The notes: generated from the sequence alone by a model not told the origin. 64,000 bases of DNA from an uncultured Flavobacterium sp. (GCF_951805225.1 NZ_OX638201.1:4154001-4218000), one strand, 5' to 3'; numbered from the stretch's first letter, positions 25,712-35,201 are shown. Translations and numbers: made by a program.

Positions 25712-25838
25712 TGCAATATTATTGCGAAACAAATTATAACACAATGTAATAAAAAAGTTAATTCACCTATTTTAAAGACATCTATGCCTAAATAAGTTTT
25801 GCAAAAAAAATGCAAATCCATTACAAACCTTAAATTTG
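25712..25838. promoter_or_regulatory. deoR / GH20 divergent control region with two 15-bp elements
   Basis: TGCAATATTATTGCG at 25712-25726, containing the perfect 13-bp palindrome GCAATATTATTGC, lies 39 bases before the deoR ATG. TGCAAAAAAAATGCA at 25800-25814 is identical to the second site upstream of susC and extends to TTTGCA-N7-TGCAAA. The GH20 -7 element TAAATTTG is at 25831-25838. Distance from element to -7 box is 16 bases here and 19 at susC, so the architecture is conserved. Confidence 0.6.
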
Positions 25839-25861
25839 TTTAACAAACCAAGAAAGCAACC

Positions 25862-28165
25862 ATGCAAAAAAGTATATTTCTCTTATTGATATTTTGGTAT
25901 TCTTTTGGAAGCGCTCAAACTTCCGTTAATAATAATTCGATTATTCCTGCTCCAAATTCATACAAAGCAAACGGAGACAGTATTCGTTTAAACGGACAAA
26001 TTAAAGTTATTTTCGAAAAGAATAAATTTAGTGCGAAAGAACAAAAAACAGCAAACATTTTTGAAGCTGCTATTAACAAAAATGTATCTTCAAAAAAGAG
26101 TGCTATTGAAGTTTTATTCATTACTAAAAATCCATCCGCTTCCTTAAAAAAAGAAGCGTATAAAATCAATATTACCTCAAAAAAAATAACCGTTACCGGA
26201 AGTGAAGAAGGATTATTTTATGGAGTTCAGAGTTTATTGCAAATGCTTCCGAACAAAACTACGAATCAAGAAGTAAAATTACCTTGCGTTACCATCGAAG
26301 ATGAGCCTAGATACAACTACCGCGGGCTTCACCTCGATGTTTGCCGTCATTTTTTCTCTGTCAATGTTATAAAAGATTTTATCGCACAAATGTCCAGTTA
26401 TAAATTAAATAATTTCCATTGGCACTTAACAGACGATCAAGGGTGGAGAATTGAGATAAAAAAGTATCCAAAATTAACTGAAGTCGGTTCGAAAAGAGCA
26501 CAGACTTTAGTGGGAAATAAATTCGAAAGATCACCGTATTTTTTTGACGGAAATCCATACGGAGGATTTTATACGCAGGAAGAAATTAAAGATGTTGTAA
26601 AATTTGCCGAAGAACATTATGTGAATATTATTCCGGAAATCGAAATGCCCGGTCATGCAACTGCAGCAGTTACAGCTTATCCAAATTTATCTTGTTTTCC
26701 GGATCGCCAATATAAAGTTATTGAAAGTTGGGGCGTTTTTGAAGACATTTTCTGTGCCGGAAAAGAAGAGACTTTTACTTTTCTCGAAGATGTTTTGACG
26801 GAAATTATGGCTTTGTTCCCGAGTACTTATATTCATATTGGCGGAGACGAATGTCCAAAAGCAAGATGGAAAGAATGTCCGAATTGCCAAAAAAGAATCA
26901 AAGAATTAGGTTTGAAAAACGAACACGAATTACAAAGTTACCTCACAACCCGAATCGAAAAATTCCTAAATGCAAACGGAAGACAAATTTTAGGCTGGGA
27001 TGAAATGCTCGAAGGCGGGCTTGCGCCAAATGCCGCTGTAATGTCATGGCGAGGCGAAGCCGGCGGAATTAGCGCTGCAAGACAAAAACATAATGTAATC
27101 ATGAATCCGGAGCAAGTCTTGTATCTCGATTATAATCAAGGTTATTCGCCACAAGAACCTTTAACAATTGGGAGATTAACTACAGTTGAAAAAATCTACA
27201 ATTACAACCCAACTCCCGTTGATAGTTTGACCGTTGAGGAACAAAAATACATTATGGGCGTGCAATCTAATCTTTGGTCTGAATATTTAACAAGTCCGGC
27301 GAAATTAAACTACATGATTTATCCGCGTGTATTTGCTTTAGCAGAAATTGCATGGACAGAACCTCAAAACAAAAATTACAATCAGTTTATTTTGAATCAA
27401 ATTCCGCATCATTTAGAAAAACTAGAAACACAAAAAAGATTGTATAAAGTTCCGAATCCTTTTGGTTGTAATGAAACGGCATTAATCGGATCAAAATATG
27501 TTTTGGATTTAAAACCAACGATCAAAAGCGGACAAATTTTTTATACAATTGATGGATATAATCCAGATGAAACAGCTGAACTTTATACAAAACCTGTAAC
27601 AATAAATATCCCAAAAGGAGAATTTCGAATTATAAAAACCGTTCAGATTAGTCCAAGCGGAAGAAGAAGTTCTATTAGCAAAATATTGGTTAGAAATCCG
27701 GAATTAAAATCGGCTTTAGCCATAAAACCAACTAAGAAAGGTTTGAAATTCGATTATTATACCGGAACCTTATTTCAGCAAGTTCAGGATTTAGAATTAG
27801 CAAAACCTGTTAATTCAGGCATTTTTGAAGGCGCCATAAGCAGCGAAAAATGGAAAACGAAAACAGAGCGTTATATTGGCTTAAAATTCGACGGATACAT
27901 CTTTATTCCGGAAACGGCAAATTATACAATTTCGACGCTTTCAGATGACGGATCGAAGCTTTTTATCGATAATGAATTAGTTGTGAATAACGATGGAATT
28001 CATTGGCTTAACGAAGCGTATGGAGCTGTAAAACTCGAAAAAGGTTTCCATAAAATCAACATTGGTTATTTTGACCAGATAGGCGGAACTACTTTAACGT
28101 GTTTCATTCAGCAAGAAGGAAAAGAAAAACAAGAAATAAGTGCTTCGCAATTGTATTACGAATAA
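25862..28165 (+). CDS. exported GH20 beta-N-acetylhexosaminidase with PA14 domain
   Basis: 767 residues with signal peptide MQKSIFLLLIFWYSFGSAQ. A GH20 N-terminal alpha/beta domain (about 25-145) is followed by the catalytic barrel (about 150-500) with RGLHLDVCRHFF, FHWHLTDDQGWR and the catalytic pair Asp329-Glu330 in HIGGDECPKARW. A chitobiase-type C-terminal domain (about 530-600) and a PA14 carbohydrate-binding domain (about 635-765, with SDDGSKLFIDNELVV) end the protein. It should release GlcNAc from non-reducing ends in the periplasm or at the surface. It shares its control element with susC. Confidence 0.95.
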   Translation: MQKSIFLLLIFWYSFGSAQTSVNNNSIIPAPNSYKANGDSIRLNGQIKVIFEKNKFSAKEQKTANIFEAAINKNVSSKKSAIEVLFITKNPSASLKKEAYKINITSKKITVTGSEEGLFYGVQSLLQMLPNKTTNQEVKLPCVTIEDEPRYNYRGLHLDVCRHFFSVNVIKDFIAQMSSYKLNNFHWHLTDDQGWRIEIKKYPKLTEVGSKRAQTLVGNKFERSPYFFDGNPYGGFYTQEEIKDVVKFAEEHYVNIIPEIEMPGHATAAVTAYPNLSCFPDRQYKVIESWGVFEDIFCAGKEETFTFLEDVLTEIMALFPSTYIHIGGDECPKARWKECPNCQKRIKELGLKNEHELQSYLTTRIEKFLNANGRQILGWDEMLEGGLAPNAAVMSWRGEAGGISAARQKHNVIMNPEQVLYLDYNQGYSPQEPLTIGRLTTVEKIYNYNPTPVDSLTVEEQKYIMGVQSNLWSEYLTSPAKLNYMIYPRVFALAEIAWTEPQNKNYNQFILNQIPHHLEKLETQKRLYKVPNPFGCNETALIGSKYVLDLKPTIKSGQIFYTIDGYNPDETAELYTKPVTINIPKGEFRIIKTVQISPSGRRSSISKILVRNPELKSALAIKPTKKGLKFDYYTGTLFQQVQDLELAKPVNSGIFEGAISSEKWKTKTERYIGLKFDGYIFIPETANYTISTLSDDGSKLFIDNELVVNNDGIHWLNEAYGAVKLEKGFHKINIGYFDQIGGTTLTCFIQQEGKEKQEISASQLYYE

Positions 28166-28171
28166 GAGCAT

Positions 28172-28207
28172 AAAAAAAGGATCAGCTACAACTGATCCTT
28201 TTTTTTA
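28172..28207. terminator. bidirectional terminator between GH20 and sdhB
   Basis: Stem AAAAAGGATCAG/CTGATCCTTTTT around a 6-base loop, with A and T runs on each side. It serves both convergent transcripts. Confidence 0.9.
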
Positions 28208-28230
28208 TTTAAAACTAAAAGTAATTTAGA

Positions 28231-28977
28231 TTATCCTTTCAAACTTGCAGATAAATACTCACGGTTCATACGTGCGATATTTTCAAGTGAAATTCCTTTT
28301 GGACATTCGATTTCACAAGCTCCTGTATTTGTACAGTTACCAAAACCTTCTAAATCCATTTGGTGTACCATGTTTAAAACACGATCAACTGCTTCAACTT
28401 TACCTTGAGGTAATAATGCATATTGAGATACTTTTGCTCCAACGAACAACATTGCTGATCCGTTTTTACAAGTTGCAACACAAGCTCCACAACCAATACA
28501 AGCTGCAGCATCAAATGATTTATCTGCATCGTGTTTGTTAATCGGAATTGTATTTGCATCGATAGTATTTCCTGAAGTATTTACCGAGATAAATCCTCCT
28601 GCGTGTTGAATTCTGTCAAAAGAACTTCTGTCAACAACTAAATCTTTAATTACCGGGAAAGCTTTTGCTCTAAATGGCTCGATAAAAATCGTATCACCAT
28701 CTTTAAACATACGCATGTGCAACTGACAAGTAGTTACTCCTCTGTCTGGTCCGTGCGCTTCTCCGTTGATGAATAATGAACACATTCCGCAGATTCCTTC
28801 ACGACAATCGTGGTCAAATGCTACTGGCTCTTCTCCTTTGTTGATTAATTGTTCGTTAAGAACATCAAGCATTTCAAGGAAAGACATATCTGGTTCGATT
28901 CCGTCGATTGGGTAATCAACAATTCCCCCTTTATCTTGGGCGTTTTTCTGACGCCATATTTTTAATGTAAGTTTCAT
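28231..28977 (-). CDS. sdhB: succinate dehydrogenase iron-sulfur subunit
   Basis: 248 residues. The [2Fe-2S] motif CREGICGMC (about residues 58-66) and the two ferredoxin-type clusters CIGCGACVATCKN (about 160-172) and CTNTGACEIECPKG are all present. The subunit carries electrons from SdhA to the quinone site. It is third in the sdhC-sdhA-sdhB operon, separated from sdhA by a 77-base heptad-repeat spacer. Confidence 0.98.
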   Translation of the reverse strand: MKLTLKIWRQKNAQDKGGIVDYPIDGIEPDMSFLEMLDVLNEQLINKGEEPVAFDHDCREGICGMCSLFINGEAHGPDRGVTTCQLHMRMFKDGDTIFIEPFRAKAFPVIKDLVVDRSSFDRIQHAGGFISVNTSGNTIDANTIPINKHDADKSFDAAACIGCGACVATCKNGSAMLFVGAKVSQYALLPQGKVEAVDRVLNMVHQMDLEGFGNCTNTGACEIECPKGISLENIARMNREYLSASLKG

Positions 28978-28981
28978 ACTG

Positions 28982-29050
28982 TTTTAGTTTGAAGGTCATA
29001 AAGTCGAAAGTCGAAAGCCATTAGACTTTAAGACTTTAGTCTTTTGACTA
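28982..29050. repeat. heptad repeats between sdhA and sdhB
   Basis: Tandem 7-bp words of AAAGTCG type on the left and GACTTTA type on the right are partly complementary and could pair into a weak hairpin within the sdh mRNA. Confidence 0.5.
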
Positions 29051-29054
29051 ATTG

Positions 29055-31055
29055 CTATTTGTAGCTTCTTTGTACTAATTTAATGTTTTCGTAAACCAGA
29101 GGTTCTTTGTGTAATACTGCATCACTTGGTTTTCCTTTGTATTCCCAAGCTGCAACATATGCAAAGTTTTCATCATCACGAAGTGCTTCTCCTTCTTCTG
29201 TTTGGTATTCTTCACGGAAGTGACCTCCACAAGATTCATTACGGTGTAATGCATCTTTCGCGAACAATTCTCCTAACTCTAAGAAATCGGCAACACGTGT
29301 CGCTTTCTCTAATTCCTGATTAAATTCGTTAGCGCTTCCAGGAACTTTTACATCTTTATAAAACTCTTCACGTAAAGCGGCAATTTCTTCGATCGCTTCA
29401 GCTAAACCTGTAGCATTACGAGCCATACCAACTTTATCCCACATGATTTTTCCTAATTTCTTATGGAAATAATCTACAGAATGAGTTCCTTTATTATTGA
29501 TAAATCTATCGATTTGATCTTTTACTTCTTTTTCTGCGGCAATGAATTCTGGTAAATCTGTAGAAATTTCTCCCATTTTAATATCCGGAGCTAAATAATC
29601 TCCAATAGTATAAGGTAATACGAAATATCCATCAGCTAAACCTTGCATCAAAGCAGAAGCTCCAAGTCTGTTTGCTCCGTGATCAGAGAAGTTAGATTCT
29701 CCAATTGAGAAACATCCAGGAATTGTAGTCATTAAGTTATAATCAACCCAAGTTCCACCCATTGTGTAGTGAACCGCTGGGTAAATCATCATTGGTGTTG
29801 TATAAGGATCTTCGTCAACGATTTTGTAATACATTTGGAATAAGTTTCCGTATTTACTTTTCACGATTTCAGCTCCTAATTTAGTTACCAAAGTTGCATC
29901 GTTAGCATCTAAACCTTTTACGAAAGCTTCTTCAGTTCCGTAACGTTTGATCGCTGCTGCGAAATCCAAGTAAACAGCTTCTCCAGTTTTGTTAACACCA
30001 AAACCAGCATCACATCTTTCTTTTGCAGCACGAGACGCAACGTCACGAGGTACTAGGTTACCAAAAGCAGGATATCTTCTTTCTAAGAAATAATCTCTTT
30101 CTGCTTCAGATAAATCTGTTGCTTTTTTCTTTCCTTCACGAATTGCTTTTGCATCTTCTTCTTTTGCAGGAACCCAAATACGACCGTCATTACGTAACGA
30201 TTCAGACATCAAAGTCAGTTTTGACTGGTGATCTCCTGAAACCGGAATACAAGTTGGGTGAATTTGTGTGTAGCAAGGATTTGCGAAAAACGCTCCTTTT
30301 TTATGTATTTTCCAAGCTGCTGTTGCGTTACTTCCCATAGCATTTGTTGACAAGAAAAATACGTTTCCGTATCCTCCAGAACCAACTACTACCGCGTGAG
30401 CAGAATGTCTTTCTATTTCTCCAGTGATTAAGTTACGAGCAATAATACCTCTCGCTTTTCCGTTCACGATAACAATGTCTAACATTTCGTGACGGTTGTA
30501 CATTTTTACTTTTCCACGACCAATCTGACGGTTCATTGCAGAATAAGCTCCTAACAATAATTGTTGTCCAGTTTGTCCTTGTGCGTAAAAAGTACGAGAA
30601 ACCAAAGTTCCTCCAAAAGAACGGTTATCTAATAATCCACCATATTCACGAGCCAATGGAACTCCTTGAGCCACACACTGGTCAATAATATTAGCAGAAA
30701 CTTCAGCCAAACGGTGAACGTTTGCCTCACGTGCACGGTAATCTCCTCCTTTTACAGTATCATAAAATAATCTGTAAACTGAGTCACCGTCACCTTTATA
30801 ATTTTTTGCTGCATTGATACCACCTTGTGCTGCAATAGAGTGCGCACGACGAGGTGAATCCTGAAAACAAAATGCTTTTACGTTATATCCCTGCTCAGCC
30901 AAAGTAGCCGCAGCTGAACCTCCAGCCAAACCTGTACCAACAATGATAATATCTAAATTACGTTTGTTAGCCGGATTTACTAAATTAATATGATCTTTAT
31001 AATCTGTCCATTTGTCCGATATTGGGCCATGTGGAATTTTTGAATCTAATGCCAT
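29055..31055 (-). CDS. sdhA: succinate dehydrogenase / fumarate reductase flavoprotein subunit
   Basis: 666 residues, the long Bacteroidota and epsilon-proteobacterial form. The FAD-binding start IIVGTGLAGGSAAATLAEQGY, the flavinylation block HSIAAQGGINAAKNY and the active-site region with PTCIPVSGDHQSKLTLMSESLRNDGRIW are present. It oxidises succinate at the cytosolic face, bound to SdhB. The gene is 11 bases downstream of sdhC. Confidence 0.98.
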   Translation of the reverse strand: MALDSKIPHGPISDKWTDYKDHINLVNPANKRNLDIIIVGTGLAGGSAAATLAEQGYNVKAFCFQDSPRRAHSIAAQGGINAAKNYKGDGDSVYRLFYDTVKGGDYRAREANVHRLAEVSANIIDQCVAQGVPLAREYGGLLDNRSFGGTLVSRTFYAQGQTGQQLLLGAYSAMNRQIGRGKVKMYNRHEMLDIVIVNGKARGIIARNLITGEIERHSAHAVVVGSGGYGNVFFLSTNAMGSNATAAWKIHKKGAFFANPCYTQIHPTCIPVSGDHQSKLTLMSESLRNDGRIWVPAKEEDAKAIREGKKKATDLSEAERDYFLERRYPAFGNLVPRDVASRAAKERCDAGFGVNKTGEAVYLDFAAAIKRYGTEEAFVKGLDANDATLVTKLGAEIVKSKYGNLFQMYYKIVDEDPYTTPMMIYPAVHYTMGGTWVDYNLMTTIPGCFSIGESNFSDHGANRLGASALMQGLADGYFVLPYTIGDYLAPDIKMGEISTDLPEFIAAEKEVKDQIDRFINNKGTHSVDYFHKKLGKIMWDKVGMARNATGLAEAIEEIAALREEFYKDVKVPGSANEFNQELEKATRVADFLELGELFAKDALHRNESCGGHFREEYQTEEGEALRDDENFAYVAAWEYKGKPSDAVLHKEPLVYENIKLVQRSYK

Positions 31056-31066
31056 TATAATTTATA

Positions 31067-31732
31067 TTAATTATTGAAATGATGAAATAATGCGATTATG
31101 ATGAAAAGTGCTGGTACTACAACCGCAAAAGCATAACCGATTTTGTTTAAAAAACGAGAATATTTATTGTTCATTCCCACAGATTGTAAAGAAGAACCGA
31201 ATCCGTGCCAAAGGTGAAAACCTAATAACACAAAAGCCACACAATATAATCCTGTACGGATTGGATCGTGAAATTTATGCACTAACTCTCCATAATACCT
31301 AGTTGCATCTGGCGCAGTACCTACTATATATTTATAGGTAACTTCAGGAAACCAAAAATCATAGAAATGCAATCCTAAGAAAGCCAAAATAACCAATCCA
31401 GAAATAATCATATTTCTTGAACTCCAAGAAGCATTAGCCGCTCCATTGTATTTTGCATAAGCAATTGGTCTTGCAGCGCTATTTTGTGCAGTCAAAACAA
31501 ATCCCATAACGAAATGGAAAATTACTCCGATTGCCAAAACTGGTTGCATTACATACTGAATTAGCGGATTGTATCCCATAAAGTGAGAAGCTTCGTTAAA
31601 AACATCTTCACTAATAATAGAAATGAAATTTAAGGAAACATGCAGCGCTAAAAACGTGATTAAGAATATTCCCGAAAGAGCCATAGCCACTTTCTTTAAG
31701 ATGGAAGCATTCAATAGTGCAGATTGTGCCAT
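31067..31732 (-). CDS. sdhC: succinate dehydrogenase cytochrome b subunit
   Basis: 221 residues with five hydrophobic segments, the fused single-anchor type that binds two haems in Bacteroidota. Likely haem ligands are the histidines in LALHVSLNFI, VIFHFVMGF, LGLHFYDF and LLGFHLWHGF. It anchors SdhA/SdhB and reduces menaquinone. It is the first gene of the operon, with a consensus promoter just upstream. Confidence 0.96.
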   Translation of the reverse strand: MAQSALLNASILKKVAMALSGIFLITFLALHVSLNFISIISEDVFNEASHFMGYNPLIQYVMQPVLAIGVIFHFVMGFVLTAQNSAARPIAYAKYNGAANASWSSRNMIISGLVILAFLGLHFYDFWFPEVTYKYIVGTAPDATRYYGELVHKFHDPIRTGLYCVAFVLLGFHLWHGFGSSLQSVGMNNKYSRFLNKIGYAFAVVVPALFIIIALFHHFNN

Positions 31733-31765
31733 AAGTGTTTAAGTAGTTTGTTTTAAAAAATTACA

Positions 31766-31796
31766 CAAAAATAAAGCAATTAGACATGAACTACAA
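31766..31796 (-). promoter_or_regulatory. consensus promoter of sdhCAB
   Basis: On the minus strand TTG (31796-31794) is followed after 20 bases by TATTTTTG (31773-31766), a full match to the flavobacterial TTG-N17-23-TAnnTTTG promoter, 34 bases before the sdhC ATG. The rest of the 31733-32053 gap is AT-rich, with no other recognisable feature. Confidence 0.75.
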
Positions 31797-32053
31797 CCAT
31801 TTCGTTGTTATTTATAATGATTTTAAAGAGCTTTCTTCAATTTTATTGCAAATTATTTAAAAACAATAAAATAGAAATCTTTCGCATGCCATTTTAACGA
31901 AATCCTGTTTTTTATATAATTACCAAATTGCTATTTTTCTCCTTGTTTTGACTTATTTTCCTCAAAAATAAAATCATCCTGAATTTTATTGAACTAAAAC
32001 AAGTGAATTTTAACAGCATAATTTTACCTTTATCGGCTTCAAAAAAAATCAGA

Positions 32054-33415
32054 ATGAAAACAGGAATCGACGCTATATCTTTTGATGTTGCCAACATACA
32101 TTTACCCATAAAAACTTTGGCTGTTGCCAGAAATATTGAACCCGAAAAATTAGAGAAAGGTCTTGGATTAATTAAAATGACTTTGCCTGACGTTCATCAG
32201 GATGCGGTTGTTTTTGGAGCTAATGCATTAACCAAACTTATTCTTGAAAACGAAATAAACCTAAACGAAATCAGCCGGATTTATGTTGGTACCGAAAGCG
32301 GAATCGACAGTTCGAAACCAATCAGTTCTTTCTTAATTAGTTTAATGGAGCAAAAATTTGGCGAAGATGTTTTGGCTGAATGTGATGTTGTTGATTTTAC
32401 TTTTGCTTGTATTGGAGGCGTTGACGCTTTGCAAAACTGTATTGATTTTGTAAAATTGAATCCAACGAAAAAAGCAATTGTCGTTACAACTGATTTTGCA
32501 AAATACGATCTAAACTCAACTGGAGAATACACCCAAGGCGCCGGAGCTCTTGCTATGCTTGTGACTTCGAACCCAAGAATTATTACTTTTGATGAAAATT
32601 GGGCAACATCTACAAAAGGTGTTTTCGATTTTTTCAAACCCTACAGAACTATCTCTAAAGAAGCGATTACTCAAAACGAAAACAACGATCCTTGGTTTGA
32701 TAATTTAGAAGCTGAAATCGAAATTCATAAAGATCAACCGGTTTTTGACGGACAATATTCGAATCAATGTTATATGGATCGTACGCGAAATGCTTATTTT
32801 TCGTTCAAGAAATTAAAAAACACAACCGAAACTTTATACAATACCTGGAATAGTATTATCATGCACCTTCCCTATTCTTTTCAGGGACGCAGAATGTTAT
32901 CTGAGATTTATGCTTTAGATCACGCTGATAAAATCATTTCAGAAAATATCGAACCTGCAGATTACCAAAACAAAATTAAAGAGGTTGGGAAATCTGATGA
33001 ATATAAAAAGTTTGTAACCGAGAAACTACAACCGGCAGAATTGGCTTCATCGCTAATTGGGAATCTTTATACAGGATCTATTTTCATGGGATTATTATCA
33101 ACTTTGGCTCATTATTACGATACAAAGCAAGAAGTTTCGGGAACAAAATTTGGATTCTTAGCTTACGGAAGCGGATCGAAATCAAAAGTATTCGAAGGAA
33201 CAATTCAACCGGAATGGCAATCGGCTTTAGCCAAAATCAAACTTTTTGAAAACTTAGAAGAAAGTACAGAAATTGGTTTTGAAACTTACGAAAGCCTTCA
33301 CAAAAAAGAACAAAAACAAAGCATCAGAACTCCTAAAAACGAATGGATTTTAGATAGAATCGAAAAAGATATTCCTAATTTAATTGGAGCGAGATATTAT
33401 AAATGGGTTGAGTAG
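32054..33415 (+). CDS. hydroxymethylglutaryl-CoA synthase family protein
   Basis: 453 residues from the ATG at 32054, which puts the conserved start TGIDAISFDVANIHLPI at residue 3. The acetyl-accepting Cys is in DFTFACIGGVDALQNC (about residue 120), and YGSGSKSKVFEG lies in the C-terminal region. The enzyme would condense acetoacetyl-CoA and acetyl-CoA to HMG-CoA, feeding the mevalonate pathway for menaquinone and isoprenoid lipids. It is longer than Gram-positive synthases at the C-terminus. It is a single-gene unit with its own terminator. Confidence 0.93.
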   Translation: MKTGIDAISFDVANIHLPIKTLAVARNIEPEKLEKGLGLIKMTLPDVHQDAVVFGANALTKLILENEINLNEISRIYVGTESGIDSSKPISSFLISLMEQKFGEDVLAECDVVDFTFACIGGVDALQNCIDFVKLNPTKKAIVVTTDFAKYDLNSTGEYTQGAGALAMLVTSNPRIITFDENWATSTKGVFDFFKPYRTISKEAITQNENNDPWFDNLEAEIEIHKDQPVFDGQYSNQCYMDRTRNAYFSFKKLKNTTETLYNTWNSIIMHLPYSFQGRRMLSEIYALDHADKIISENIEPADYQNKIKEVGKSDEYKKFVTEKLQPAELASSLIGNLYTGSIFMGLLSTLAHYYDTKQEVSGTKFGFLAYGSGSKSKVFEGTIQPEWQSALAKIKLFENLEESTEIGFETYESLHKKEQKQSIRTPKNEWILDRIEKDIPNLIGARYYKWVE

Positions 33416-33455
33416 AAGTTAAATTCCAACAAAAAAATTCTAAATTCCAATAAAT

Positions 33456-33488
33456 AAAAAACCGAAGCAAATTGCTTCGGTTTTTTTT
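33456..33488. terminator. terminator after the HMG-CoA synthase gene
   Basis: Stem ACCGAAGCAA/TTGCTTCGGT followed by eight T's. An A run on the other side means it may also serve the convergent membrane-protein gene. Confidence 0.88.
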
Positions 33489-33500
33489 ATTATCAGTTAA

Positions 33501-34805
33501 TTAATCTTCATTATAATGCTCTTGTATATCTTTTAAAACCTTATAAACCACATCTATATTACCTTCCTTTTTTCTTCTTGCCCAAAAACTATAAACCCAC
33601 ACAATATCTGAATTGTGCTTAAAAAAAACTTTATTTTTACTAATCTTTTTTAGTGCATCAGGAGAGCCATAATTTTTAATTCGCGGAAAAAATTTTCCAA
33701 TATTTTGCTCATCGGCATCTATATTGTTTTGCATAATCTCATAAATTCTATCTAGATTTAAGTCATCTTTACCTACATCATCATAAGCTAATAACAACGC
33801 ATCTACTACTTGATCAAAATGATTACTACGATATAATTCTGTTGAAATTGTACTAAAGAGAATCAATTTATAACTTTCAAGTCCATCATGAAACTGCACG
33901 GGATGATTTCTTAAATCCGAAATAAAATTAACCACATGGTAATCAGTAGTATTTAAATTTTCGTCTAAATATCCGCTAAAAATAACCGACACATAAAATC
34001 GAAGTCCTACAAAGTCATCTGAATTGCCATTCTTTTTTACAAAAAAATCCTCCCTAATTGACTTCCATGAATCAATAATAATTGACTCATCCATTATCTG
34101 AAGCTCTTCGTTTTGTTCATCACCACTTCCTTCTTCAGTATCCTTATTATTATACCTATCATAATCAACAAGTTGTTGTTCTTCCTTTGCTGGTATCTTT
34201 TTTTCGTTTTTAGCCATTTTATAGCTTTCAGATGCATCATTAAATTTTCTCACAAAAAAAACGTCGCCAAAGATTGAAGCACCTATACTAAAAAAGCTAA
34301 AAATTAATATCGCAACAGCAAGTGCTTTATTAGTTTTCCAGTTTATCCCAACAGCCAATAAAAAAGATGCAACCACCAAACTGATTATAAGAACGAGCAC
34401 GGATCTTGAAAATACCAAACTATAAAATGACACTGGATCATCTATGATAATTGAATTTCCAAGAGAAATCATTATCAAAAAAACAGCACTGACTACCACA
34501 AGAAAAACATTACAATAAAAGGCAAATTTCCAGAAATTCTGTCTGCGTTTTATTTTCAAAATTTCTGATTCATCAACCAAGACATCTTCTTGTTTTGAAA
34601 ACAAACTAAAAAGCGCAAGAACTAAACCTATACCAAAAACAAATAATGGAATCGCATAACCATAATTAAACTCATACGGATGCAGCTGTCTAATTCTAAG
34701 TGTTTTTTGTTCTCTGAAATTTGATAAGATTAAAATACCGATTAAAACAACGGCAATAAATTGAAGCAGTAAAACGTTTTTAAAAAACTTAGTTTTTTTA
34801 TTCAT
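33501..34805 (-). CDS. membrane protein of unknown function (434 aa)
   Basis: The start is set at the ATG at 34805, giving MNKKTKFFKNVLLLQF. There are five predicted transmembrane segments: about residues 11-28, 44-63, 84-106, 126-146 and 155-180. These are followed by an acidic linker (TEEGSGDEQNEELQIMDES) and a soluble C-terminal domain of about 200 residues rich in helices (for example YKLILFSTISTELYRSNHF). I do not recognise the domain. It is an isolated gene next to other membrane genes of unknown role. Confidence 0.8.
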   Translation of the reverse strand: MNKKTKFFKNVLLLQFIAVVLIGILILSNFREQKTLRIRQLHPYEFNYGYAIPLFVFGIGLVLALFSLFSKQEDVLVDESEILKIKRRQNFWKFAFYCNVFLVVVSAVFLIMISLGNSIIIDDPVSFYSLVFSRSVLVLIISLVVASFLLAVGINWKTNKALAVAILIFSFFSIGASIFGDVFFVRKFNDASESYKMAKNEKKIPAKEEQQLVDYDRYNNKDTEEGSGDEQNEELQIMDESIIIDSWKSIREDFFVKKNGNSDDFVGLRFYVSVIFSGYLDENLNTTDYHVVNFISDLRNHPVQFHDGLESYKLILFSTISTELYRSNHFDQVVDALLLAYDDVGKDDLNLDRIYEIMQNNIDADEQNIGKFFPRIKNYGSPDALKKISKNKVFFKHNSDIVWVYSFWARRKKEGNIDVVYKVLKDIQEHYNED

Positions 34806-34970
34806 AAACAGGATTAAGAGTTGCATAGGAATTTGCTCAAAACTATTAAAAATAAAATTAACATTTTAATATTTAAACCGAATTATTAGCAAAAAAACAG
34901 CACTTATTTCAAACTTCAGAATGATAAATCCAGAACTATTTAATTTCTCCAATTATCACAAACAAAAAAT

Positions 34971-34999
34971 CTTTGTCAAAGTTTAAAACTTTGACAAAG
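34971..34999. repeat. CTTTGTCAAAG hairpin
   Basis: Perfect 11-bp inverted repeat CTTTGTCAAAG/CTTTGACAAAG around a short TTTAAAA centre. It has the same build, arms joined by a TTTAAAA core, as the ACCTGACAGGT hairpins at 42070 and 43765-44260, with different arm sequence. Confidence 0.7.
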
Positions 35000-35021
35000 A
35001 TCACGCACAACAATAACGAAA

Positions 35022-35201
35022 TCAATCCTTTTTATGCTGTTCCGTATAATTTTGATTTCCTTTAAGAGCTTCGTCGTGCACATTCATTCCGTTTGACATT
35101 CCGAGCATGAAAGCGGTTATTATTAAAATTAATTTTCTTTTTATCCAATGAAGTGGTCGCTTAGATTGCTCTAAACGTTTTTTATTATTTTGTTTATACA
35201 T
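35022..35201 (-). CDS. small basic single-span protein (59 aa)
   Basis: ATG at 35201, stop at 35022. The order is a basic N-terminus (MYKQNNKKRLEQSKRP), one hydrophobic segment (KLILIITAFMLGMSNGM) and a polar tail (HDEALKGNQNYTEQHKKD). This is consistent with a signal anchor or short exported peptide. It is 71 bases downstream of the next exported gene on the same strand, so they may be co-transcribed. The family is unknown. Confidence 0.6.
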   Translation of the reverse strand: MYKQNNKKRLEQSKRPLHWIKRKLILIITAFMLGMSNGMNVHDEALKGNQNYTEQHKKD

